Origin: Epichloe hybrida
Lineage: Eukaryota > Ascomycota > Sordariomycetes > Hypocreales > Clavicipitaceae
NCBI GenBank assembly: GCA_019022495.1
Contig: JAFEKR010000019.1
Span: forward strand, 310,001 to 374,000
Reading direction: 5' to 3'
DNA: 64,000 nucleotides
Shown one piece after another: positions 10,401-22,500 of the stretch (its first letter is position 1; the number at the start of each line of letters is the position of its first letter). The notes below the pieces were generated by a model. It had not been told where the DNA came from, searched no databases, and worked only from the letters and a program-made list of their open reading frames with translations. A program made the translations under genes and the position numbers.

Positions 10401-13400
10401 CTTAGTGCGATTTTAGAATCATAGGCTACTATTAATTACTTATAAGACTTACTATACCTCTAAGTCTAGCTAGATAACCTAGAAGGGGAGCTTCTCCCTA
10501 GGCTTATTAATATAGGATTATAAGGGAATATAATTATAGAAAGTATAGCTAGGTAACTTAGACTAAGGATTTACCTAATAGATATAATAAACATAATATT
10601 ATTCTTATTATATAGCATTAAGATAATTAGGGAGGTTTAGATAAGACTATATCTAGGAAATGTCTAAATACTTGCTAATTTCTACGTTAGTCTAGACTTA
10701 GTTAATATTAGCCTAATTCTTAGAATACTATTTTTTAGACTATCCTAGATATAGTTTAATTACTTAAGAAGCAAAGAGCTTTATGCCTAGTGCTACTTTA
10801 GGGATATTATTATTATCTTAAGAGTTATAGGAAGTATCTAATAGTAGTATACTAATAAGTAGCTAGCCTAGTAGCCCTCTATTAATATTATCTTATTTAG
10901 TTACCTAGAAATAGAGGAAGATTAAATAGTTTATAAAGGGTTAGAGATAGAAATAAATAATAACAAATAGTTAATTCCTCTTATAACAAGGGAAGGAACT
11001 AATATCTTCTAAGAGGTAATTAAGGATATAATAGTAAACTATACCTAATAACTCAAAGTGGTTATAAAGGATTTCAAGCCCTAGCAATAACTAAAACCAC
11101 CTAATCTTATAGTAAACACAATATATAAGCGAAAAGCTAATAAAATATATCCCTAAGATAATATTCCCTCTAATAGATTAATACTAAAAGGGGACTTAAA
11201 ATAGAAGACAAAGAAATAGGAAGAGGCTAAGTTATATCTAGACACGTCTAGGAAGTATAGCGAATATATTACTAGGAGATTTTACGTAAATCCGTAAGGT
11301 TTTAGAATAACCTAGTAATATTTAAATTAAATAGTTAAAGGGGTATAAGAATATTTAATATAAGAAGAAGTTAATATTTTTAAGGAAATTCTTTATAACT
11401 AAGAAGTAGCGCTAGCCTAGGACTTATTAGAATGTGGGAAAGTTAACTTACTAGTTATGCTACTATAAGTTATAAAGGTTATTAAACATAAAGCATAGCA
11501 AGTAAGCTTAATCCTAATACCTCTTAGGTTATAAGGGAGATTAGTTAATCTTCTAAAGAAGAAGCTAAAGTATAGATATTTAGAGAAGAGTTATAGCTCT
11601 TATAGGAATCCTTATTTTCTTATTATAAAGAAGGATAAAGGGATTTGCTTAATTCTATCTGCCATAAAGTATAATAAGGTAATAATATAAGATACGCTAA
11701 TTCCTTAGGGCATAGAAGCATTTAGCAAGAGCTTTATAATGTGTAAGATCTTATTAATAGTTAACTTATTATCTAGATATAATTAGGTAGTATTAGTAAA
11801 GAAGAGTAAGGATATAATAATGATTTTTACTATAATTAGACTTTTATGGCTTTATTACTTACTATAAGGAGCTACTAACTTAGTAGCTTAGTTTATTAGG
11901 ATTATTAGACAAATCCTATTTAATTTAATCCCTTATATTTACGTACCTTTCCTAGATAATATTGTGGTAAAGGGACTAATAATAATATATAATAAAGAGG
12001 AGATTATACTAGGAGTATGTAAATATGTGATAGAGTATTTAATTAATATTAATAAAGTTTTAGTTAATATTAAGCTCTTTAGTTATATAGCCTTAGTGTC
12101 TAAGTTAAAGTTCTGCTAGAAATTAGCAAAAATTATAGGATTTATATATAGGATAAATAGGCAAAAGCTAACTAAAGTAAAGATTATAAAGATTTTAGAC
12201 TAGAAGGTTTATTAAGATTAATTAGAAGTATAATCCTTTATTAGGTTAATAGGAGTTTACTATATCTAGGTAAAATACTACATATAAAAGGCAAAACCAC
12301 TAGTAATTTTACTAAGGAAGATAAAGGATTAGGAATAGGGACTAGAGTAATAAAAAGCTATAGATATCCTAAGGAAGGCAATAATAATAGCCCTAATCCT
12401 TATTTTACTTAATCTTAGACTAGGCTTTAGAGAAATTATACTAATAGTTAATATAAGCTTACTTAGATAAGAGGCTGTATTATTATAAATTATTAATAGT
12501 AAATAGTATTTAGTTTAATATAAAAGTAGTACTTAGACTATTACTAAGGCTAAGTATAATGTAACTAAGTAAGAATATTAAGTGGTTATTTACGTATTAA
12601 GAAGACTACGAATTTACCTTTATAGAGTCCTATTTATATTAGAAATAGACTTATAAGTTCTTATATATTAGCTTAATAGCGCGGTTAATAACATGCCTAG
12701 AGCTCTTATTATATAATGGATTAGTTATATCCTGCTTTTTAATTTCTCTATATAATATATTCTAGGCAAAAAGAACCGCATTATAGATACCTTATCTAGG
12801 AAAGGCCCTAGGGCTTTAGATTAATTAGATTAAGAAGTTAAAGGGGATATTAAAGATTTTATTAACTTATATCTTAATAGTGTTAAGATAGAGAAGGATA
12901 GTAAGAGGAATTACTTTAAAGAGATATAATAAGTTATTAAATTCTTAATAACCCTTTAAAGACTAATTAATCTTAGTGCAAAGGACTATAGAAAACTACG
13001 TAATAAAGCAAAGAAGTTTTACCTAGAAAAGGGTTATCTTTAGAAAAGGCTAATAGGAATTATAAAGGGACTAGTGCTAGTTATTAACGTGCCTAAATAA
13101 TAATAAGTGATTATTAAAGCTATCTATAAGAAACTTAGCTATAAAGGAGTTAAAGTGGTTTTTTAAGTAATAAAGCAGTAATACTAGTAGAAAAGGCTCT
13201 AGAATATAGCTTAAGAGATATTAGCGTGCTATAAGACATATTAGAAATTCGCGCCTTAGTAACCACAAGAACTTTTAGTGCTAGATACGCTAGGGAACCT
13301 AATAAGCAAGATCCATATTAACACTTAGTATTTTCTAATTAATCACAGATATAAGTATCTCTTAGAAGCTAGGTGTAACCTAACCGGATAGGTGAAGGCT

Positions 13401-14200
13401 ACGCTAGTTAGGAATGTAATAATACTAGTAATTAGGAAGTTCCTTTTCTCTTAATTAGTAGATTTAGGCTTTTCCACTTTATAGTCTATAATAAAGGCCT
13501 AGAAATGCAAGGAAACCTTAAAGAAGCACTAGTAAATATTAGCATTATAGGGATTTAGACATCTAGGTATAACCTAAAAGTAAACTTGCCTATTAAAGCT
13601 AGACATTAGTCCCTTACATTTACTCTAGCGAAGCTAGGAGAATTAAATAGGTAATAGTTAAAGCATCTTAATAAAGCCCTCCTTATAGACTATACTGCTA
13701 TCTAAGAATTACATAGGAAGTTTACCTTCTATTTAATCTATAGATAGGAGCTGATTTTACCACTAGAAGTAGAATTCCTAACCTAGAGACTAATTAATTA
13801 GGATATAATCACTTCTAGATAAGACTTATTTAAGGCATAGGTCTAGATGCTTAAAAGGAAAGCTAAGGATATTAAGAAGGCAAGGAAGAAAGTGTTAAAG
13901 TTTAGGTAGTGCCTTATAAACTAAACTAACAAGAACTAAGCTACTTCTCTTAGGAAAGATTAATTAAAACTAGGGGATCTTATCCTAGTATATAATGTCT
14001 AAAGGAATATTAATATATTCACTATAAAGAAACTTATAATAAGGTAGAATAGACTATTTTGGATTTACAAACACACGCTAGTCTCTAGAGCCTATTACCT
14101 ACGAATATTAGATAGGATTTACCTCTTAAAAATAATCTTAGGAGATTATATTAAGAAGTTTATCCTAGACTTAGAAGGCTAGTGGACATCCATAGTAAAT
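7425..14200 (+). pseudogene. RIP-dead Ty3/gypsy gag-pol of element X
   Basis: No long frame survives, but motifs on + identify pol. Near 11640-11760 a segment corresponds to the RT stretch before the active site. At 11830-11900 a block reads GATNLVA*FIRIIRQILFNL, and at 11946-11978 PFLDNIVVKG. This matches fungal gypsy RTs whose active site reads FLDD followed by VGVKG; the second Asp is now Asn. About 13,380-14,185 corresponds to integrase and the domain after it, ending in a frame with YKHTLVSRAYYLRILDR and then GDYIKKF. Stops fall at CAA, CAG and TGG positions. By position, 7.7-9.9 kb should be gag, but no zinc knuckle was recognised. The element once copied itself through RNA; it is now inactive. 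Confidence 0.75.
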
Positions 14201-14884
14201 AGATAGCTATATGCTCCCTAAGGTAGCTAGATAAAGGAAGTAACCCCTAATAAGTATAATAAAGAAGTCTTAGCTATTATGCTATTAGTAACTTAGCATA
14301 ATATGTCTAATTAAATGGTTAATAATTAGTATATAAGCTAGTAGGAAAAATCTAACTAGGAAGCAATAATCCTTAAGGAAAAGGAAGTTAAACTCCTATC
14401 TTAGAGGACTCTATACTATAGGATTAAGGTATAGCTACCTTAACTAACAAATAAATAACATAAGGAGTATATAAAGTACCCTCCTACGCACTAATAGTAT
14501 ATAGATTAAGAAACGTTTTCTTTATATTTCCTAAGTTTTATTTCTAAAATACGTAAATATTAATTTAGATACTAAAGATTAAGTAATTAAGGCATAGCTA
14601 AGTAGCTAAATTATTTGTTTTCCTTTATTTACTGCCCTTTTCCCTAATAATTAACCACATTTTCTTTCCTTTATCTTATATTTATAAGCTATTTAGAAAA
14701 GAGGGAGGCATGTTAATTACTAGGTAAGGAGAGTTTTTAAAGTTAATAGAGTTTAGATTAAGTAAAAGGGCTCCTACTACCTTTATAGACTATTCCTTAC
14801 TTAAGAAAGGAGCTAGAGCTCTTTCTTATAATAACTAAGGACAATACCTAGAAGTAAAACGCCACTTATAGCTTGCTATATAAG
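14201..14884 (+). other. Region after gypsy pol with a polypurine tract and LTR-like start
   Basis: AT-rich DNA continuing from the pol remnant. At about 14,697-14,710 a purine run, AAAAGAGGGAGG, is followed by TGTTAATTAC, the arrangement expected at the start of a 3' LTR. No matching 5' LTR was found in the window, so either this is chance or the 5' partner is lost. The stretch is interrupted at 14,885 by the chromodomain element and resumes at 25,306. Confidence 0.4.
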
Positions 14885-15081
14885 TGTTACGTGTAGGTTT
14901 GGCACGATGTAAGGCGAATCCGTTAGAGGGGCTAACGGATCTGCTGTTATAAAGTCATACTAAGTTCGCTATAAGAGCTACTATTAGGTATAAGGTAAGA
15001 TGTCTAAAGAAGGTTAATTCTTTCTATCTAGAGTCTAAATCTAGTCTTATATACGCCTGCATCTAGCTCTGCCACGTAATA
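14885..15081 (-). repeat. LTR of the chromovirus, 3' copy in element orientation
   Basis: 197 bp. Compared with the copy at 25109-25305, its left (outer) half keeps C/G at sites that are T/A in the other copy (CACGATG, CCGTTAG, GTCATAC). Its right (inner) half is mutated (GTCTAAATC, GCCTGC, ending GTAATA instead of GTAACA). Confidence 0.9.
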
Positions 15082-18000
15082 AGTGCTAGGCACGCCTTAA
15101 AAGATAACTATCCTAGTTAGATGTAGTTAGACTACGACTAGATTTGTACTTCACCTAGCTAAGTAATTAACGAAAAATTATCTATTAAAATCGCATAAAA
15201 GAAAATTCAGAATAGCTATTACTACGTATTGCAATGACTTTTTATCACCCTATATCCCTTAATAGGTCCTCTGGAATTATTATATTAAATAATATATTTA
15301 ACTTTTCTAAAATTAATTTTCTATTTGCTACCTTCCTATTTTCTATTGCTAATTTCCTATTATTTAGCAAATTCTTAAGTTCTATTATACTAACTATTTC
15401 CGTTTTAATTTAGTCTAAATTCATCCTCTTAGTCTAGCAAACTAGCGAATTTATCTAGCTTTTAGCAAAATCTTAAATTATATTATACTATCTATTTCTA
15501 TCCTAATTTAGTCTAACTCTATCTTCTTAATCTAGTAAACTAGCGAATTTATCTATCTTTATTACTTTAATCATTAGTAGGGGCGGAGTTAGAGATGCTA
15601 TTTATCTCTATATTACTACTGTTTTTAATTTATCTAATAATATAGGCAGCGTTTTATTTAGGCTAGATAAGACTAGCGTTATTAGCACTCCCTATTACAA
15701 AACTATTTAGTTCTTTGCTATTTTACTAGGTAGCTTAAGCTTCTTTATTAGCATTAGCAATAGCGCTATTTCCTCTTATAGACATTTATTGCCTAATCTT
15801 AGTATTATTTAGCGTTCTTTATCTTATAGGGTATTAAATTTACCTAAAACTAGTGTTATTAAAGACTAATTCTTCTTACTTAGTGTTAATAGCGGGCCTA
15901 TCTTGCCTTATGGTTGCCTATTACCTAAATTTAGTGTTACCTAAGCTAGCGTTACTGGAGTTAGCATTGCTAGAGTTAGCGTTACTAAAGCTACTCTTGC
16001 CTTCCTAGTATAAGCATATTCTTTATGTCTTTTTTGCTTCTCTATTAGCTTATTAATAGTTACTGCCTAATCCTATATCTTTCTTAACATCTCTATCACT
16101 ATATTAGCTAGAGCTATAATCTTTGCCTTATACTTATCCTTTTAAACCATACTCTATTTTAAAGTATTAATCCGTTTATTAAATTTAATTAGTGTCTTAC
16201 TTATATTAAGTTTAGCGATTCTCTCTTTCTAGTCTTTTAATATATCTAATATCTTTAAAAACTTATCTTAGACTACTATTACCTCTTTTTATATTAAAGC
16301 TATTAGTTAGTAAACCTCTTTTACTAAATCCTTTACTATTATATATGCTTTATTTGCTTGTTTTCTAGTGTCTTTAAATCCCTTCTTTACAAAGTTAACT
16401 TAATTAACTAGGTTATTAATCTTGCTTTGCTTATGTTATTTACTCCTTTTCTTATCCTTCTATAATTCTAATGATTTTCACATTAACTCCTTCTTTATAC
16501 TAATATAGAGTAGGTCTGCTTATCTAATGCTAGCTAAGGCGCCTGTAATTATAGCATTTACTACGCTATATTTGTTAGCAAAATAAAGAGCTAAAAGGTC
16601 TGCTTATGGTGGCAGAGATAACGTGCTATTGTATATAGCTATTTGCTATCTATATTTAACTATTACGCTATTATAGAAAGCTACTACTACTATTTTTGCC
16701 TAGCCCTTTGCTTTTCTTATTGCTTTACATTCTATTAGATTAATAGTAATCTAATATATAGGCTTTCCTGCCTATCTTACTATAGCTTATTTTGTAATTA
16801 ATATAGCCTTTTGTTCTTTAAATATAGTAAAGATCTATATAATCACGTTTTACTATAATGTAAAATGCATATTCTTTAAGTTAACTTCTAATCTATTAAA
16901 CACTATTATAGTGCCTTTAAGGGCGAATTTATATGCGTAGGCCTATATTATATGTTTAATGTCCTAATTACTATTTTTATAACCTAATTTAGTGTGTCTA
17001 AACTTGCTAAAACTAACTCCTTTAATGCTCTTTTCTTTATATTTTATATTAAATTCTTCTATTGCTCTTTTACACGCTACTACACTAATATTAGGTATTA
17101 GCTTTTAAGCGTTAGTTCTAGATCTAGGCTTCCTAAATCTAAGGAATAATAGCTTAAAATTAAGGTCTGCAATTTGTTTGTAAACCTGCGATAGTCTAAT
17201 GATATACTTAGCAGGCATTTTGCTAATATTATTATCTATCTTACTTTCTACGTCTTTGTATTTAACCTTAGCGCCCCTAGCTTTGGATTCCTTGTTGCTT
17301 TTAGGTTTAGACTCTAGTTTAGGACTGTCCTTAGTAAGGTTAAATCTAACCTTATTACTGTTGTTTTTATTTAATTTATTAGTAAAATCCTTATCCTTTT
17401 AAGTCACTTCTGTCTTCTTTAGTTACTCTTATCTTATAACTCTTGCGCGATTATTTGTAATTAAATCTTCTATTGCTTATTTACGTTTCTGCTACTCTAT
17501 GTCTAAATCTAACTTTATACTTATAAAGTTATTATTATTATTATTACCTTGCTCCTTAGTATTAACTATGTCTTAGATAGCCTTTACTATATTAACATTT
17601 TCGTTATATCTCTCTGTTAATTATAATAGTATATCTAATTTATCCTGTCTTATTCTTAGTTTATCTAAATACTACTACTATTATAACTATATAATTTATT
17701 ATATAGGATATAAATATATCTTTAGCTAATTTTAATGTTTTACCTAACTTAAATAATATTTAAAGAACTTCTTTTCTTTATAATAAGTTATAGTTCCTAG
17801 TTTCACTAAAAGCTTGTCTATTTACCTAATGTATTTAGCTCTTTCTTTATTAGTAGTGGATTACTACTATACTAAATCAGCGACTATAAGCTAACCTAAT
17901 AGTTAATTCTGTTGTATTAAAGCTAGGATCTAAATGCAAATATGTCCTGCCTGTATTTGCTTGTAAAGTGTTTAATTGCGTATGTTAACCTTGTTATTAA

Positions 18001-18480
18001 AATAAACAAAATCTAGTATAGCTTCTAGGTTATAGTATAGATTTGCATAACATCTATAAAGCTTATATTTAACTTCTAGTGTAACGTTTTTATGTTTAAT
18101 CTAATATTTCTTATAGTTATTGTAATTCCGTATTTCCCGTAGTAAAATTAATTCTATTTATTATAGATTTTAGAAAACTTTATAACCTATATTATTATCT
18201 TTAGGCTTAGAGGCTATTAAGTAAAAATAGGACTAAGGTAAATTTAACTACGCTTCTATTAGATTTAACTGCGCGTAGGTGGTAGTAGTGTTAGGGGATA
18301 ATGTAAAGTGAGGGTATAGTAAGCTTTCTTTAGTTAGCGCAAAAGAGTAATATATGTAAGAGAATCTAGCCGCTTTAATCCATCCTGTTAAATCTAGCCG
18401 TTTACTATTAACTTTTTTCTTTTATTATTATTATTCTATAGGCGAATTAAGGCCTTTCTTTACGTATTCCCTTTACTAAT
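15082..18480 (-). pseudogene. Extra region of the chromovirus beyond the chromodomain
   Basis: About 3.4 kb lies between the chromodomain and the 3' LTR, more than in typical chromoviruses. On the minus strand part of it looks like former coding sequence: around 16,750-17,450 a frame contains a Lys/Asn/Ser-rich stretch, then ISKMPAKYIIRLSQVYKQI, with stops mainly of the RIP type. I do not recognise the protein. It may be an additional ORF after pol, or an older nested insertion whose ends I cannot see. The open frame at 17199-17402 (+) is antisense to it and is not called. Confidence 0.4.
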
Positions 18481-18489
18481 TAATTAGGT

Positions 18490-21400
18490 TTTTCTTAAGG
18501 TAGTCTTCCACTATCTTAGCTATATTAATTTGCATTTCGCTTTTAGCTATCTATTAATTATCTTTAGCTATATATCCTTTCTATCTAATAAGGAATTCCA
18601 CTCTTGCTGTTTTAGTCTATTTAAAAATCTTAACCTAATAACCATAGATTTATTTAATCTCCTAATAATTCGCTTCCTCCGGATTATTAAACGTAATTAG
18701 TAGTAGCGCTAGTTTTTCCCTATTAAATAAATCCTTTCCTTATGCTAGTTTCTATATTTATACTGCTAATACCACTAGATAGACTTAAGAGTCTAGAGGG
18801 AAATCTAACTAATATACTAATAGGTTTACCTTTTCTAGTACCTTATATAGCCTTGCTCTCTATAGTAACTATTTTTTCTTAGGCTTACTAGGTAACTTAT
18901 ATCCCTTATATAATCATAGATACACTATATCCCTTACATTAATATTAACTAGTTTATAATAATTATTATACTAAATCTTAGCGAGGGCAGTAGCTATTGT
19001 AATTACTAGCTAAGCCTCGTGCTAGTATAGCTTCCGCAATACTACCATATTATTTACACTAGCCCTAGTATTAGTTACATTGTTTAGAGAAAGAAGATTA
19101 ATAATGCTTAGAGGGCGAAATCTATATAATAGCTTATTAGGCGCCTGCCCTATGCTTACCACTATAGTGTTATTTAGTTAATGCTATAGCGCTAGAAGTA
19201 GTGACGTCCACGCTATATCTAGGTCTATTACTATATAATATTAGATTATGATTATTACTATCTAATTCTTCCTTTCCGCTATTCTATTTATTTAGGGATA
19301 GTATACTATGCCTATAAGAAGTCTAACTCCTATGCATCTAAATATCTCTTTTTACATATTAGATATGAATTTTAAGTCTCTATTGCTAATAATCTGCCTT
19401 AGTAATCCCTAATCTGCGATATATAGCGCATAAAGGAGTAATTCTGCCTAGATTTCTACTAGGTATATAGTGTGCCCTAGTATTAGAAAAGTCCTTTTAC
19501 TAAATAGGCAATTTACTAGGCATAACGAATTATATGTTATGTATCCTTCTATTTACCACATTATGTTTGTAGCTAATACTTCTAGTATATCTATTATAAA
19601 GTTAAGTAAAATTATGTAAAAAGGCATTGGTTTTAACTACAAAGGTTATAGCTCTCCTAGTGGTTTTAAGCAATTAATTGCATTCTCCTAATATACTACG
19701 TAATAAGCTATATAGTTATAAATCTATTAGCTTATTTGTAGGAAACACACTAATTAAAGCTCCGCTACTATCCTAGCAATTCCGAAATATTGCTATTTAT
19801 TATAAACTAGTTATAGTATAGATTTAACCTCTGTTATTAGAATGCAAAGACAGAAAAACCTATCTCTACTATGATAGTATAATAAACTATCCTCGTGTAA
19901 ATCCTATCTATATAAGGGAATTTTTAGTCTAATCTAGGCATTCTTTACCGCTTATCTCTTTTAGTACGCTTTTATAGCTGTAATGATTTAACTAAACTTT
20001 TAGTTAGATTAATACCCTTAGATAATTCTAGCCTTAAGGTCATTATTAATTATTATAGTTATAATGTATTCCTTAGTGGCGAAATATGCGCTTGCGTCTA
20101 GTTTATTATATTAACTTTTTTACGTTACTTCCCTATAGGTTACCTTTACTAGTAACCTTAAAAGTGTATCTAGCACCACATTTAGCACTCCTAGCACATG
20201 CGTTACTTTTAAGTTAAATTGCAATAGATAATTCGTAACCTTAGCTAATTTTAGATTAGCCTTGTCCAAATCTATTGTTAATAAAGAGGTGTGTTTAATA
20301 ATGCCTTTTGCTAGAGAGTAGTCGGTTAATATATTAACCACTGTGCTATTAGATTAAACCATTTTTCAAAGCTTCCTAACACTTTATATAATTACAGCCA
20401 CTTCTGCTTTAGTTAAACTATATTGTTTCTTAACACTTAATATTACCCTTAAAAGAAATAGGATTAGCTATATTTAGTTACTTTTAATATCCCTTCTAGG
20501 AATGCTTTAACTATCCTATTCTTTTTATAATTAGAACGCGTATAAACTAAATCCTTCCTTATAGGCGTTAATTTTAAGGAAAAGCGGCTTTTTTAGATTA
20601 TAATACTATAGGGTCTGTTTCTCGCTTAAGAATGTTTTAATATCTTTAAAAGCCTTTTTCTCCTCCTTAGTTAGTAAAAATATCTTTTGTTATATTAATC
20701 TTTTCTATACTAGCTTTAAGATACTAGTGATTTTCTTATCCTTATTACAAAACTCCTTTAATAACGCTGTTTTTTATTCCTATAATGGTTAGATTTATAT
20801 GTTAAACCATGGGATTCTATTATAGAGAAAACTAGCTATTTTAATAAAAGTTTTAAGACTTAATAGATTGCTTAGAAAAATCATTTTTTAAAAGGCTTTA
20901 AGTCTATTATTAGTGTTAATAATTCCATTACTATTTATAACAAAACTAAGTAGTTAAATAGCTAGGTAACTAATAAAGGACTTTTTTGTAGTGATTATTA
21001 TCCTGTTTTCCTTAAGGATTTTAAGCATAATGTTAAGGTAGACTAAATGCTCCTTAATACTATCCGAAAATACAATAATGTTGTTAATATATACTTATAT
21101 AAAATGTTTATATTTTTAGAATAATTTGTCTATAAATCGTTAGGCAAAAGCGGGGGAATTCTTATATCCTATTAAAGCCACATTTAACGCCTTAAGGCCT
21201 TGATTTAATATGACCACTATGCGTGCCTAGTGGTCTCTTTTAACTAGTAGCTAGTGGAAAAATCCTATTCTATTAAATAAAGAGTAAACCTCCTTGCTGC
21301 GGGTGTTATCTATAATATTACTTTAGTCTAGTAAAGGGTATATATCTAGTATTACTATATTATTAAGTGGTCTTATATTAATTATAACTCTTCCTTTCCT

Positions 21401-22500
21401 TTTTTAACTAGTTTCTTACTAGACTATAAACGCTAGACACGCTATAGCTACTAGCTTATCTAGGTACGTTATCTTCCCTTTTAGGTGGAGTTTATCGTGT
21501 ACTTTATTAAGTTTACTTATATCTTAGCTGCCTAATCTATAAGGTCTAATTAGCTTCGTTTAATGTTACTACCTATTAATAAGATTAATCCTTATTTTCT
21601 TATCCTTAGGCATAGGAATAATGCCTTTATCCTAATAGATATTGTATTTATTAGAAAGCTAGATAAATTTGTTCGTGGCCTTATAGTTAACATTAGCAAT
21701 TTGCACTCTAAATTTGTTAGTAGTATATGGAATCTCTTCTAGACATGAAATCTTATATAATAGCACTCCTATATTAACTTTCTTTAGGTTAAGCTTATCC
21801 TTTTTCTTATTAGATTTATTACTATCCTTATCCCTGTTTTCTATTTTCTTCACAATGTCTTTACTAAAATAAGCATAATACGTAAAAGGGTTATTAATTG
21901 CGTGGTTAGCATTAACTTTGCTAGCTGCCGTTAGCTATGTGACCTTTTTATGCTTATGAATTGTGATAGTTTTGTTAGTTAGGTTGTAGGCAATTATTTG
22001 CCTTTAGCTAGTATTACTAAATAAAGCATTAGGAAAATATTCTAAACATAACTACGCATAATATATACTTATTTCCTAATTTCTTTATGTTACTTTCTAA
22101 CTAACTAGTACATATACTAATGCTTTTAGCGGAATTAACACTGTCTACGTAGTAACCACTCTCTAATAAGGAACTTTAGTAGCTAGCCTAAAAATCTCTA
22201 CTAGTACTGTTATGCTATAGACTAACTAAAAAGCCACCCTAGGGCGCACAAAATTAAGCTTTACTCTATACTTATAAAGGAAATTCGTTCCTAGTAGTAA
22301 TTTTAGTCCTAGATTTAGCATTATATCTGCTATTACCGTGAAATGTCTAGTGATTTTAGTTCCGCGCGCTATCCTTAGAATATAAAAATCAAACGTAGCT
22401 TTTTTAGTTATAAAAAAGGAAGACCTTACTCTAGATATAGGCTTAGGTTCCTACATTGCCTATTTTACATTTAATCTATTTTGCTAGAGCTATGCCTTAT
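18490..22500 (-). pseudogene. Chromovirus pol: protease, RT, RNase H, integrase, chromodomain
   Basis: Domains run right to left. About 22,300 has a retropepsin-like LNLGLKLLLGTNFL. RT is at about 21,020-21,110, where IYINNIIVFSDSIKEHL stands for the usual YxDD with both Asp changed to Asn. RNase H is at 20,120-20,341, a 73-codon stretch with LTDYSLAKGI and LQFNLKVTHVLGVLNVVLD. Integrase is at 19,110-19,420, reading SNRDLKFISNM and INRIAERKN, so the catalytic Asp of SDRD is Asn while the Glu is kept. The chromodomain at 18,490-18,605 reads VEFLIR*KGY, then DN**I, then IVEDYL; the stops sit where aromatic Trp codons are expected. Frames are closed by TAA/TAG at CAA, CAG and TGG positions. Inactive. 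Confidence 0.85.

Noticed and set aside
17199..17402. Leu-rich 67-codon open frame on +
   Set aside because: Antisense to a Lys/Asn-rich minus-strand remnant of the chromovirus; the Leu bias follows from the complement.
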